A stretch of 64,000 nt of DNA, from the NCBI GenBank assembly GCA_036924285.1, contig JAYKYS010000001.1, positions 6,349,501 to 6,413,500 of the forward strand, in the 5' to 3' direction. The DNA comes from Asterella californica. Lineage: Eukaryota; Streptophyta; Marchantiopsida; Marchantiales; Aytoniaceae. Of the stretch, positions 24,550 to 36,978 are shown piece after piece. A program made the translations under genes and the position numbers. A model generated the notes under the pieces. That model saw nothing but the letters and a program-made list of their open reading frames with translations, was not told where the DNA came from and searched no databases. The number at the start of each line of letters is the position of its first letter. Within the stretch, counting starts at the first letter, position 1.

Positions 24550-25030
24550 AGACAAGCTAGGCCCTAGCTTACGAGTTTTTGGCACAATTTCAGATCTCCA
24601 TTTCCATCGTATAGATGGGTAGAGCTCCTTGTCAGCTTTCCATAGGCACTTTGTCTACTTCGTTTGGACGCCTAGTGGAGAAGTTACAAGACTCGAAAGA
24701 TGGAGAAAATAAGCTAAGCCCCAGCTTATGGGTTTTTGGCACCACTTCGGATCTTCGTTTTTATCGCACCAGTGGATAGAGCTCTTTGTCAGCTTTCCAT
24801 AAGCACTTCATCTACTTCGTTTGGACGCCTAGTGGAAAAGTTACAAGACTCGAAAGATGGAGAAAACAAGCTAGGCCCCAGCTTACGGGTTTTTGGCGTG
24901 ACTTCGGATCTTCACTTTCATCACATAGATGGGTAGAGCTCGTTGTCAGCTTTCCATGGGCATCTTGTTTACTTCGTTTGGACATCCAGAGAAGAAGTTA
25001 TGCGATTCGAAAGAAGGTAAAATCAAGCTA
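24550..25030 (+). repeat. 156-bp tandem repeats in the G3 LTR
   Basis: The phrase 'aagctaggccccagctta' and its variants recur at about 24554, 24710, 24867 and 25024, followed each time by similar text about a glycine-rich-looking 'ggttttggc' block. They lie upstream of the TATA-like box, so they may act as repeated upstream promoter elements. The same array is in the 3' LTR from about 29020. Confidence 0.8.
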
Positions 25031-26368
25031 GGCCCTTGGTTACTTGCTGACTGGGTATTCAGGGCTTCATGCGTTATATCAAAGACACAAGGGGCCTGCT
25101 TCTGATAATTGAGGGTTGAACTTCGTACGTACAGACTGTAACAAGGGGGCTGCTTAAGGGGCTAGCTTGCGCCTGCGACCTGTCAACGGACGGTTCGGGA
25201 GATTTGGAGGTCCAATGCAAGCGCGCAAGGCGTCGTTGGGTTCAGATCTGAGCAGGCTACGCACTGGTTCAAACGGTTTGAGAAGAGACGGATCGGGGAG
25301 TGCATACTGAGTGAAATTGAGACGCAAGAAGCAGATTTGGAGTTTTCAGTTACCTGTGAAGGAGAGTTGGACCGTTCGGGTCGTTCCGGAGTCCAAACTT
25401 GCTGTCCTTGGATCCAACGGGATCAGAACACCGAGTTCTACAGGAAATTGAAGACGATACCAGTTTCATCGAGCGGTTTGGAAGTTCTGAGTGAATTTGG
25501 CTCGCAGGGAAACGCTTACATCAGATTTTCGTTCACCTGCGACTTGAGGTTGGGCTGTACTTCGCGATCGGTGAGCCAAGCTCTTCGTTCTTGGTGCCTA
25601 CGCGATCAGGGAGTCCTCATGTACGCATAGGAGAATACTGTAAGTGAATTGGATTGTTGGTTTGGGTGTGGTGAGCGAATTTGAGCCGCAGTGAGTCGAT
25701 TTACGTCAGTTTTTTGTAACATGCGGCCAAATTTCTCGAGTGGTTTTGCAAGGGGAACTCCAAACGACTTGTTTGGAGTCTCGTTGGGTTCAGGGTAGCT
25801 AGATCTACCTACCAGAGAAGACGGATATCAGTTTAGGCGATCCGTTTGTGCATGGTGTGCGGTTTTAAGCCACAGGGAGCAGTTTTTGAAGGTTCGGTCA
25901 CCTACGACCGAAAATCAGCGATACCTCGGCTATCAGGAGTCGGATCTGAAGGTTTCTTGGGTTAACGGAGTCAGCAGAGGAGACCCTATCGACATCTGAA
26001 GTCCGTTTGGCGAAAGGAGGAAGTTCACAGATAGGTCTTTTTCGATTTCTTCGCTACGGGTTTTGCTCTTTTGAGTTCGTTAGAGTTCTGGTTGGCTATA
26101 TACAGCTTGTGGTAGCTAGCCTTAGCTAAGAGCTTATACATGGATGTGGTTTGGACTTGAGTTTGAATCGCGTGATACTGCTGTGGCTCTGTTTGTTAGC
26201 AAAGAGAAGTTTCTCTTGCTTTGAGCTACGCTTCGACGATTTTGGGTCAGGGTTGTGATTCAGGGGTTTGTTTTAGGGCTTTTGAAGCAGGTTACAGACC
26301 GCTCTGGTCTGGTTCTCAGTTCTGTGCTCTTAGGAGAAAGAACCGACAGTGTACATACATTTGGAGTG

Positions 26369-26376
26369 TATATATA
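26369..26376 (+). promoter_or_regulatory. TATA-like box in the G3 5' LTR
   Basis: TATATATA in a GC-balanced context about 125 bp before the end of the LTR, the expected place for the element's own promoter. The matching site in the 3' LTR reads TTTATATA. Confidence 0.5.
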
Positions 26377-26503
26377 GCAGCATTCTTTTTCGTGGTTGTT
26401 CTTCTCTGTCTCGTCTCTGTTTCAGCACACAACATCTCCACAGCCAGGAACCCCGCGTTTTCTTGGACATCCTTCACGCACAAAATATCCGACACGACAT
26501 CGG

Positions 26504-26521
26504 TGGTGAACTCGACGTGAA
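26504..26521 (+). promoter_or_regulatory. primer-binding site region of G3
   Basis: TGGTGAACTCGACGTGAA, 4 nt after the LTR end. The same 18 bases occur after the G1 5' LTR at 47652. It starts with TGG, as expected for pairing with a tRNA CCA end. I could not name the tRNA. Confidence 0.7.
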
Positions 26522-26670
26522 GGTCCGAGGTGGAGATTTCTGTGTTGGAACTTGGAAGAAGAGATTAACAATCATGAACGAGTATGAGGATGGATACTGT
26601 TGTTCGGGAGGATGCTGTGGGCCTGGGATGATGGGTTTGTAGACGGTTGGGATCATGGGAGGATGAGAGG

Positions 26671-28277
26671 ATGGGACGAGCCATGACTATGGACGGGATG
26701 GACGGATCAGAGGGTATACCAGGGATGCAGTTGGATGCAGCAACTGCACGTTTGTTTCAAGCCTTCACTTTGTTTATGCGACAAGAGCAAGGGAACCAAC
26801 AAAAGGAGGCTTTGGGGAAGAAGGCGCTTGGAAGGGTGATCGACAAGCTCGATCTATTTGATGGGAGAGACATCTCAAAGTACTTGAGATGTTACAAGAC
26901 GGAGATGGATTTGGATCAGGTACCGGAGAAGGAGATGATCGAGACGTTCGAACTCGCTGCGATGCTTGAGATAAGGGAGCATGTGAAAGGTCTAGCAAAG
27001 CGTTTTGAGAGGAACTGGGATACATTTTCACATGCGCTGATGGAGGAGTATTTCTTGGGACACTCAGATCGAGTAACCAAGAAATCTTTTTTGGAATGGG
27101 TCAACGGATCCAGCAAGGGTTTACAGCCTACAGAGTTGTTAAAGGAGTTTGAGAGACAATTCTCTCAACTACCTCGGGTGGACAAGCTAACCTTGGAGAG
27201 CTACAAGACGGAGCTATTTCTTCAAGCTGCGGATGAACCATGGCAGGAACAGTTGGAACTACTTCTGGAGGATGGGGATGAAGAAGAAGGATTAACAAGA
27301 AATTGGGAGGTTGTGCATGAAGCTGTTGAGCTTCTTGTCCGGAGGCAGACAAGGGAAGGGTTACAAGGTTGGCACCTGCAGCGTTGACTACCACACCAGT
27401 TCATGTAGTATCTGAGGTTCAACCTCCAGTTGTGGTTGTAGAAGAGAAGGATCCAACCATCGAAGACCTACAGCAAAAGATGCAAGATCTACAAGCTCAG
27501 GTTACTAGGTTGGAGGATAAGGGATATTCGACCAACATGGAGCTTGTACCCAAACCAGCTTGGGTACATCAGTGTATGTGGTGTGATGGTACTGACCATC
27601 AACGAGACGATTGCATAGACTTTACAGAGACTTTGCAACGTGAGGTTATTTCTTGGGAGGATGGAAAGGTTGCATTCACAAGTACGGGTACTCTCCTTCA
27701 AGCCAACGTTGGTAAAGGAGGGATGAAGAAGTTTGTGGATGATTACTTTGCGGTACATGCAGTTGTAGCTATCGAAGCTACAAACTATGATGCTAGGGTA
27801 GAGGAGATTGAGCATGATCTCCACAGAGATGGTTTGGGTGAGCATGTGGATCTAAGCGAGCTCAGGTTGGATACTGCATCCACGATGCAGTGCGAGAAGA
27901 AAGATCAACAAGATACTTCTTCAGGGAAGCTAGCTCAGGAGGATAGTGTTCAACATGAAACTATTCTTCCTGAACAGGCAATGGAGGACGATCCTTCACA
28001 ACCGGAGGAGATGGTTGGGGTGCAGACATCGGACATGGTTGATCTGGTTGCAAACATACAACAACCAAATATTGGGGTTGGTGTTATGATGATGGATGTG
28101 AAGAGAGGTTGGGAGGAGTGCATTCGAGATGCGAAGGTTGGGTTCTTATCACGGGAGGTCTTGGATGCGACTACAAGGAAAGTCCATGATGCTTACATCG
28201 GCTTCATCAGGGACGAACGACCTGCTGAGGGTGAAGGAGAGTGGATGGACGCTCTGGAGGCTACGGGTATAGGATGA
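26671..28277 (+). pseudogene. G3 gag (two overlapping frames)
   Basis: First frame from the ATG at 26671 to 27387, then a second frame, shifted by -1, from about 27369 to 28277. Together they align with G1 Gag. An N-terminal QLDAATARLFQAF segment matches G1's 'FDAATMKMFQAF'; a retrotransposon Gag helical region with 'DISKYLR' and 'VPEKEMIE' follows; then a coiled-coil stretch and a CX2CX4HX4C zinc knuckle (CMWCDGTDHQRDDC) at about 27574-27615. The C-terminal half is acidic and unlike the G1 protease region, and no Asp-Ser/Thr-Gly is visible. The frame break may be an indel or a shift site. Gag would package the G3 RNA. Confidence 0.75.
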
Positions 28278-28947
28278 TGGGTAAGGATGGCTTACAGGGG
28301 AGAAGCCATTGCTGAAGGTGATTTGTGTTGGGAGGATGATGCTTGGGGGATTGTAAATATTTTCAGGAAGGTTGAGAGGATGATGCTTGAAAGTTTGTAA
28401 GGGTTTTCAGAAGAAGGATCAGGGAGGATGATGGTTGGGGAAGATATCATGATGGTTGCGTTTGAGGATTTTGGTTGCAGCAGTGTGGTTCTTTTTTTCA
28501 GAAAACAAAAAAGAAGAGTTGGATATGTACAATGACATGTACAGACTTGAGATTGAGGGTTACATTCAGGATACGTGTGACGATTGGCACGATGAGGAAT
28601 ATCTACTACGACACTAGGGTCACAAACCTCGACGGTGAGGTTCTACAAAGCGGATGGAAGATATTTCTATGGTATGATTGGTTATGTCTTCTATGTCTTC
28701 GCATATTGAAAGATGTGTAGATTTAGAGGGGGTGATTGGATGGGAGGTTTGAGGAGAAAGTCAATAAGCATGGATCTAGGGAGGATCATGGCAGGGTAGC
28801 AACTTCAAGATGACGATCATGTTGCAACCTTGAGGATGAGGTTGACTGAGATGGAAGGGAGGATGACAATATGGTTGAGTGCCGGTCCACTCCTTGGTTG
28901 GTATCTCTGGTGCATACCGGAGGATGCACAGGTTTGGAGGGGGTGGA
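28278..28947 (+). other. G3 3' untranslated region and polypurine tract
   Basis: No open frame of note. The last 45 bp match the G1 3' end (CATACCGGAGGATG..CAGGTT), then a GGAGGGGGTGGA polypurine tract directly before the 3' LTR. Confidence 0.75.
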
Positions 28948-30970
28948 TGTCGTGTCGTGGACCGGCTCCTACATGAAAATCAAATTTTGACTTTTGTCGC
29001 TCCAAAGACACTTATGGGTAAGACAAGCTAGGCCCTAGCTTACGAGTTTTTGGCACAATTTCAGATTTCCATTTCCATCGCATAGATGGGTAGAGCTCCT
29101 AGTCAGCTTTCCATAGGCACTTTGTCTACTTCGTTGGACGCCTAGTGGAAAAGTTACAAGACTCGAAAGATGGAGAAAATAAGCTAGGCCCCAGCTTATG
29201 GGTTTTTGGCACCACTTCGGATCTTCGTTTTTATCGCACCAGTGGATAGAGCTCTTTGTCAGCTTTCCATAGGCACTTCATCTACTTCGTTTGGACGCCT
29301 AGTGGAAAAGTTACAAGACTCGAAAGATGGAGAAAACAAGCTAGGCTCCAGCTTACGGGTTTTTGGCGTGACTTCGGATCTTCACTTTCATCACATAGAT
29401 GGATAGAGCTCGTTGTCAGCTTTCCATGGGCATCTTGTTTACTTCGTTTGGACATCCAGAGAAGAAGTTATGCGATTCGAAAGAAGGTAAAATCAAGTTA
29501 GGCCCCTGGTTACTTGCTGACTGGGTATTCAGGGCTTCAAGCGTTATATCAAAGACACAAGGGGCCTGCTTCTGATAATTGAGGGTTGAACTTTGTACGT
29601 ACAGACTGTAACAAGGGGGCTGCTTAAGGGGCTAGCTTGCGTCTGCGACCTGTCAACGGACGGTTCGGGAGATTTGGAGGTCCAATGCAAGCGCGCAAGG
29701 CGTCGTTGGGTTCAGATCTGAGCAGGCTACGCACTGGTTCAAACGGTTTGGGAAGAGACGGATCGGGGAGTGCATACTGAGTGAAATTGAGACGCAGGAA
29801 GCAGATTTGGAGTTTTCAGTTACCTGTGAAGGAGAGTTGGACCGTTCGGGCCGTTCCGGAGTCCAAACTTGCTGTCCTTGGATCCAACGGGATCAGAACA
29901 CCGAGTTCTACAGAAAATTGAAGACGATACCAGTTTTCATCGAGCGGTTTGGAAGTTCTGAGTGAATTTGGCTCGCAGGGAAGCGCTTACATCAGATTTT
30001 CGTTCACCTGCGACCTGAGGTTGGGCTGTACTTCGCGATCGGTGAGCCAAGCTCTTCGTTCTTGGTGCCTACGCGATTAGGGAGTCCTCATGTACGCATA
30101 GGAGAATACTGTAAGTGAATTGGATTGTTGGTTTGGGTGTGGTGAGCGAATTTGAGCCGCAGTGAGTCGATTTACGTCAGTTTTTTGCAACATGCGGCCA
30201 AATTTCTCGAGTGGTTTTGCAAGGGGAACTCCAAACGACTTGTTTGGAGTCTCGTTGGGTTCAGGGTAGCTAGATCTACCTACCAGAGAAGACGGATATC
30301 AGTTTAGGCGATCCGTTTGTGCGTGGTGTGCGGTTTTAAGCCACAGGGAGCAGTTTTTGAAGGTTCGGTCACCTGCGACCGAAAATCAGCGATACCTCGG
30401 CTATCAGGAGTCGGATCTGAAGGTTTCTTGGGTTAACGGAGTCAGCAGAGGAGACCCTATCGACATCTGAAGTCCGTTTGGCGAAAGGAGGAAGTTCACA
30501 GATAGGTCTTTTTCGATTTCTTCGCTACGGGTTTTGCTCTTTTGAGTTCGTTAGAGTTCTGGTTGGCTATATACAGCTTGTGGTAGCTAGCCTTAGCTAA
30601 GAGCTTATACATGGATGTGGTTTGGACTTGAGTTTGAATCGCGTGATACTGCTGTGGCTCTGTTTGTTAGCAAAGAGAAGTTTCTCTTGCTTTGAGCTAC
30701 GCTTCGACGATTTTGGGTCAGGGTTGTGATTCAGGGGTTTGTTTTAGGGCTTTTGAAGCAGGTTACAGACCGCTCTGGTCTGGTTCTCAGTTCTGTGCTC
30801 TTAGGAGAAAGAACCGACAGTGTACATACATTTGGAGTGTTTATATAGCAGCATTCTTTTTCGTGGTTGTTCTTCTCTGTCTCGTCTCTGTTTCAGCACA
30901 CAACATCTCCACAGCCAGGAACCCCGCGTTTTCTTGGACATCCTTCACGCACAAAATATCCGACACGACA
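28948..30970 (+). repeat. 3' LTR of G3
   Basis: 2023 bp, same length as the 5' LTR and nearly the same sequence, ending CGACACGACA. Preceded by the polypurine tract at about 28935-28946. Confidence 0.9.
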
Positions 30971-32156
30971 TCGCTATGCTGATTATCAAGACTACTATCA
31001 TAGACTAACACCCAATCACCTTCCTTAACTGGTTTGGGTCGTAATCTATGCGTTCTATCAAATCTGCCTTTGTTTCTTTCTCTAGCAGTCTTCAACCTTT
31101 CCACAGCTTTGGCAACATCCTCGGGTCTTCGTTCTAACTGCTGGATCCTTAATGTAAGAAGATCCTCCGTACTCCTACCATCTTCCCATGACAAAACATA
31201 CCAAGTAGGCACAACCTCCTCAATCGGCATCACAGGTTTTTGTCCTAGTATCAACTCTGCTGGCATGTAACCTGTAACGGTACTATGAGTTGTAAGATCT
31301 GCCCACAAAGCAAATGGTAGCAATCTAGGCCATTCACGGATCTTACCCTTGCAAGCTTTTACCAAAGCTTTGATGATTGGCGGATGACCTCGTTCGCTCT
31401 TGCCATTCCCTTCAGGATTGTAAGCAGTGGTTAACGCCAACTTGATTCCCAATCGCCTAAAGAACTCAACTGCTTCTTGTGAATCCAGCTCACCCCTATC
31501 TGCAGTGATCTTTCTTACACACCCATACCTACAAATAACATCTTCAAGTAGAAAGCGGCAAACACTAGCAGTGGTCTTCGTCCTCAGGGCTACGACCTTC
31601 AACTTGGTTAGATAGATCTTCTCTAGCCAAGACTAGATACCTCAATTGTCCAAGCCCAAACGGCATAGTTACCAGATCCACTACCCATTTGTAATGAATG
31701 GCTAAAGGATAAGTAGGATGCAACCCATCACGATGACATACATTGGAGTACATCTGGCAGGGTATACAAGATGAAACAAACTGTACTACATCCTTATACA
31801 TACCCTTCCACCAATACTTCTCCTTCATCTTTGACAAATGTAGCCCAAACTCCTCTATGACCGACCCATAGACTCTCATGGAACTCCTTGATCAGCTTCT
31901 GCTGCAATTCCAGATCACATACCACCCGCTGTGGTACACCTCCTTGCAGCTTAGGGCGCTTCCATAGATGTCCTCCATATAAAAAATACCCATAAGCTGT
32001 TCTACGGATCCTCTTGAAATCTGCATCAGACCAGCCTTCTTGCCTTTCCAATGAACTCAAATAGCGCCCAAGATCCAACCACTCGCCATCATACAAAGTT
32101 TCCTCAAATAACTCCAATGGAGCTGCAAAACATCTTCTGTCCTTTCTAGCAAGAAC
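30971..32156 (-). pseudogene. G1prime integrase region
   Basis: Minus-strand frames at 30841-31602, 31565-31879 and 31794-32168 together encode most of a gypsy integrase: the H2C2 zinc-binding region, the catalytic core with 'ITADRGELD' and 'GNGKSERGH', and the run towards the GPY motif. It is highly similar to G1 residues about 660-1040. Two frameshifts break it, and the G2 insertion separates it from RNase H. Confidence 0.9.
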
Positions 32157-34143
32157 TGTGGTGCCCACAAATTACAGGATTCACGAATTTTTGAAATTTT
32201 CGAGATTTATAACTTATTTGTATAACTGAAGAAGCGTTGTTACTTAAGATTACGGCTTCCTTAGCAAGAAGATGATCTTAAGGGCTGTTTGTAATAATAA
32301 GTTGACTTCTTCGAAAGACGACCGTCTTCCAAAGAGCGTCTTCTCGGTGGTGTCTTCGGAAGATGGAAGACGGCGGAAGACGGAAGATGGCGGAAGACAC
32401 GCATCTTCCGGAAGACGGCAACCGCGGAAGTTTAACCACGTAAGGAGTAGGTGCACCTACCAAGTAGCACCAAATCGGTTAGGTAGGTCAGAAGGTCGAA
32501 ATCCTTAAACTGCGGGGAAGATGCGCAAGAAGCGCATTAGCACAGAAACCTACCTGCTTCTCGCATCGAGAGATTGGAGAACAAGAAGATCGATTCAGGC
32601 AGCGAGTTGATTTGAGTGAGGAAATCAGCGAGTGAAATCGAGTGAGGTTAGGATCGATTCGAAGCTAGAAGAAAGACGAAGTCGAATTGCTGAGCGCAGA
32701 AGAGTGTCGAGCTGAAGATGGTTTTCTGTGAGCTCCCGGGAGCTGACATTGGAGGGTGGCTGAGTGGAATCGAAGGTGGAATTGAGGCGTAGTCAGAAGC
32801 TGGCCGCGGAAGCAGCCTTGTGGGATCGCATTGGAGCTAGAACCAGAGCCAGAAGCGCGCGGAAGATCAAAGACAGCTCGGGAAGTCGACATAAGACAGT
32901 AGAGGTTCTTCCCATGTTCTCTTCCCTTCCCCACTGCTTCTCGTCTTTGTTCGGTATCCCCCGCGCTTCCCCGGTGGTTTGCAGGCAACCTGATCGATCG
33001 ATTCCCCCATCCTTATTTTCCTATTGTCACATTGGGCGCGGAAGCGCTGCCCAATTTCTGTCAGACATCTTCTTGCTTCTTCCCGAGTTCAATTCGAGCT
33101 TCCCTACTCCTAGCCCTCAAATTGGAGATCCTAGCTATCAATTTCCCTACCCAACCATCCCTCTACTCCCAAAACCTTGAACAGAAGACGCTTCGGAAGA
33201 TTGGAACATCTTCGGAAGACGCTTCAGTAGCTTGACTGTCTTCGGAAGTCGACTGTGCACAATTTGTATCAAGAGTGGATTTGCTTTGCTTTTGTGATAA
33301 GAGAGGCTTGGTACGAATTCTGAGTGGCTTGGTGAGTTGTTTGTTATTTCGAGAAGTTGGAAGTTTCGGGAACTAGGCCTGTGCCTCCCGGTCTTCCAAG
33401 CTTCTCAAATCCACATCTTCCTAGAGAGACTAGAAGACTGGAAAGGCTGGCAAAATGCGCGAGAAGACGTGAGGGTCCATTTCGGGTCTCTTCTGTCTGA
33501 CCCATAGCAGCCCATTCCTTCTTCTTCCCGAACTTAGGAGAGAGTCGTGAGAAGTCTTGTTGGCAGAATCTGGAGAGAATGGTCGAGGGTCATGTCTTCC
33601 CATCGAGCAGCAAGCTTCTTCTGAGTGTGTATGAGAGGAGAGAAGTCAGAAGAACAGAGTGTAAATGTCTTGAGTCCGTTGTGAGGATAGATTGCGCGCA
33701 GGAAGAAGAAGACAGGTGAGACCAGTGAAGAGAAGCCTGACTTCGAGAGGTCTTCCGAGAAAAACATTGAATCGGAAGCTGTCCCGGGGGTCTTCTTAGA
33801 GACCACTGTCACCGTAGGAGCCCGCAACCATCTTCTGAACCTGTTATGCACTCTACTTCTCGCGAATCTTGTATCTTCTGTTAGGAAGTAGGATGTAATG
33901 CAAGGTGGGTTGTCTTCTTAGGAATCCATGCGAGGCCTTGCTTGGTTAGGATTGTTTAGATATAGCTTGGAAGACGAGAGCTATCTAGGAAGTACTGTTA
34001 GAATCTCGGAAGACAGAGTAGCTGTCTTCAAGAAGACTAGTTTCGTCTTCTGAGAAGTAGAAGCTAGACTGTGGGCACTTGGGAAGGACTGAGCCTTCAG
34101 CTCACAGTAAGTGCGTGTGGCTTAGTGCAACAGATCTTCCAGT

Positions 34144-36375
34144 ATGTCGATGCATCCTCGAGGATTGATGTTACTCGCAGCAGAGTTGGTCGAGGCCACA
34201 CCCTTCCTTAAGGAGTTGGGTCTCGACTTCTTCCTGTGGAATTGGAACCTCGCCGACCAAGGATTTCTGCAGGAGGTTTGGGCAGCCTTACCACCTCGCA
34301 ACCGTGTACCTGCGGAAGCAAGAGTAGCTCGAGGAAGACCATCTTCCTAGACCGAAGATTGGTGGCACAGGGCCTTCCACAGGCCAGAATCCGAGGACCG
34401 AGGGTATTGGTTCGAGAAGAAGATCTTGCCCAGGATCGTGAGTGAGTAACATGTGCCTAGAAGCACAACTTATCTCTTCCTGGAGGACAGACAGAGAAGG
34501 AACGGGTGGAAGATCGAATCTTACCGGGAGCCGAAGAAGCGACTTCTGACGAAGCTGTTTCTACATCTCTTTCCCAAGAGGAAAGCGCAGAAGACGAGGT
34601 ACCTTGGACATCAAGACGTAGAGTTCCTGGAAGCAGTGTGGGATGAGGGAGTGCCCGTCAACTGGGGCTCATTCTTTCACATATATGTACAGGCGGAGCT
34701 AGCGTACTTGGGTACCCCGGCGGGAGGAAACTTGACACATTTTCTCTGCTACTTGTACGTAGCCATGGGGGACCTCACGGAAGGACAATTGGTGAAGTAT
34801 GGGCCGACAGCACAACCTGAGGCGAATGAGAAGACCTCGGAAAAAGACGACCGAGCAGCAACCGCAACTCCCCCTCCCACTTTGATGCCGTAGCTGAGGC
34901 CCGGTTCTCATCAGAAGACGCTTCTGGTGAAGGAAGACGACTCCTGTGGGTCGGAAGACGCCACGCCGCTGAGGAAGATGGGTCCTAGAAATGTACCTAG
35001 GAAGACCACCTCCCTCATTCATTCGGGATCCGAGTCTGACTCAGAGGAAGAACTGCTGAGTACCCGACCGGAGCAGAAGATCGCTTCTGCCACACCAGGG
35101 AGTCTTCCGAAGACTCCAGAAGACGTAGGATGGATGGATACTCCTACTGCGATGCGGAGAAGCGCAGTGAAGAGGACAGCTTCTACCATGGGGAGAGATC
35201 TTCCACCCCGGAAGATGAGAAGAGTAGCTTCTTCCCGTGTGCAGAAGATGAAGGCCACAGTGGTGGAAGAGGCATCCTTACCTCTATCGGATGGTGGAGA
35301 TGAACCTGTCTTCCGCAAGAAAGAGGCTGGAAGAGTTCAGTTCCTTCTTCCACGCAGAGATCCAGCCAGCTATGGAGTTGCTAGAGAAGAGAGCGAAGGC
35401 TCAGGAGAAGCCGCTACAGTTTGGATTCGGTCTGCGCACCTTGATGCGTCAGGAGAAGGCCAGAAGAAGACAGAAGCGCTGGAAGCTAGTCTCCGCACCA
35501 CGGAGAAGCTCGCAGCGAGGAGCAAGGCGGAAGCAGCCGCTTCTGCCAAGGAGCTGACCCAACTGAGGAAGATCAACTAGGTGTTGCAGGCGCATTTACA
35601 GCAGCGCGACCAAGAGGTTTTCTGAGTGCGAGGGAAGATCACCGCTCTCGCAGAAGGGAGGACAACATGGAAGACGCAGCGGGAAGCTGCAGAAGCGCGA
35701 GTTGCAGCTGAGAAGATGCAGCGGGAAGCAGCGGAAGCTCGTGCGCAGGAGATGCTAGCACAGTCGGTGGAAGCGCTTCGGAAGAAGTTTAACTTCACCG
35801 CGGGTAGGAAGTTGCTTACCTTGGCTAGAGACTGGGACGAGGAGTCCTGAGCGAGGTTGGTCGAGTGCAAGGAGAGCATGTTCATATATTTGGATCAGCA
35901 AATAGAGAGAGTGAAGACACTCTATGGTCTTCTCTTGATTCCGTCACCTACAACCACATCTTCCCAAGCTCCAGCATCATCAACTGGATCCGGATTGGAG
36001 AAGGAGGAGTTCGACCTCGCTGTCCACTTGGTAGTGACAGCGTTGGAAGTCGAGAAGACACCAGAAGATGCCCCGGAAGACAGGATGTCTTCTGGAAGAC
36101 AAGAAGAAGAACCGTCTTCTGAGGTATTCCGCGTGGAGGAAGCGACTTCCCCGGACCCCTATGAGGTCGCCATGGTCCTTAGTACTGCACCAGTGCCTCA
36201 GAAGAGCGAGGAAGCACCACTTGACTCCGCTTCCCAGAAGACGCTTCTGTCTTCCGAAGCAACAGCAGCAGAGCCAGCGACGAACATGGAGGAGAAAGCC
36301 ATCTCAGTGACACCCGAGGTAATCGCAGGGCTTTCTAGCTTATCAGAAGCTCTACGACAGGGACAGATCAAGTAG
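34144..36375 (+). pseudogene. LTR-encoded reading frame of G2, 5' copy (decayed)
   Basis: Starts at the ATG at 34144 (MSMHPRGL) and stays largely in one frame to 36375, broken by stops at about 34348, 34447, 34891, 35578, 35623 and 35848. The homologous frame in the 3' LTR is better kept. Features in order: an N-terminal globular part; a 'GVPVNWGSFFHIYVQAELAYLG' type region resembling the replication-unrelated 'putative plant transposon protein' domains found in large plant gypsy elements; an acidic Ser/Glu stretch; a basic stretch; a long Ala/Glu/Arg-rich coiled coil; and a Glu/Pro-rich tail. Function unknown. Confidence 0.6.
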
Positions 36376-36978
36376 AGATTGCCACCGAGCAATCAGAGTA
36401 GATAGTAACCGACGTTGACATCTCCAGATTTAGTAGGAACCGAACATGCTATCTTAAGGATGGCAGTTTTCAGTGTAAAATTAGTTAGGCAGCCATGTGG
36501 CAGAGTAGGAAGCGCAAGAACAGGAAAGGGAAACCGTTTGCATGTGGAGGGGCAGCTTTTCTCTCTCTGGTGGTGGTTCCTTCTGTTCTCTTGTGGTGGA
36601 TGCATAAGTAGGATCGAAGAGTAAGAAATCTAGTTCGTTAGTGACACACACTACACCCGATGTTAGAGACATACGAATAGACTAGGATTATACCGGAGGG
36701 GTCTGCATGCTCGGTACCAGCAATGGTTCGAAGATGTAGATAGAGGTAGTGGACAGTTTAGAACAAGGAACGGCATCCTCGTGCAGTCCTGTTGGCTAAA
36801 CTGTTGTGTCGAGGAGTAAGCGCAGGAAGTAGGAGGAGTGAGCTTCTCAATGCCAATGTGACATCTTCTCGGGGAATGGATTGCAAATTTGAGTGCGAAA
36901 GCTTTATTCATGTCTTCTGGGTGGTGGGTTTTCTTGGATTCACTCCCAATTGTGCATGGGAAGTGTTCTTCTTGAGTG

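Larger units (their letters stand above)
24477..26499 (+). repeat. 5' LTR of G3
   Basis: 2023 bp, TG...CA with 10-bp perfect inverted termini. Near its left end it has about four tandem units of roughly 156 bp. Differs from the 3' LTR at scattered single bases, so the insertion is not very recent. Confidence 0.9.
24477..30970 (+). mobile_element. G3, gag-only LTR retrotransposon (non-autonomous)
   Basis: 6494 bp with two 2023-bp LTRs of equal length (24477-26499 and 28948-30970), each bounded by the 10-bp inverted termini TGTCGTGTCG and CGACACGACA. The internal region is only about 2.4 kb and encodes a Gag related to G1 Gag, with no protease, RT, RNase H or integrase. The primer-site region and the 3' end match G1. 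It sits inside G1prime pol. Flanks AGCGT and TCGCT do not form a clean target duplication. Confidence 0.9.

Noticed and set aside
24550..25030. CRISPR-like array
   Set aside because: The ~156-bp units are directly adjacent, with no short repeats separated by unique spacers, and lie in an LTR of a eukaryotic element.
32764..33180. 138-codon open frame conserved at 57597-58013
   Set aside because: Conservation is expected because both lie in LTRs of the same element, and the frame lacks an ATG at its start; Ser/Pro-rich composition has no domain.
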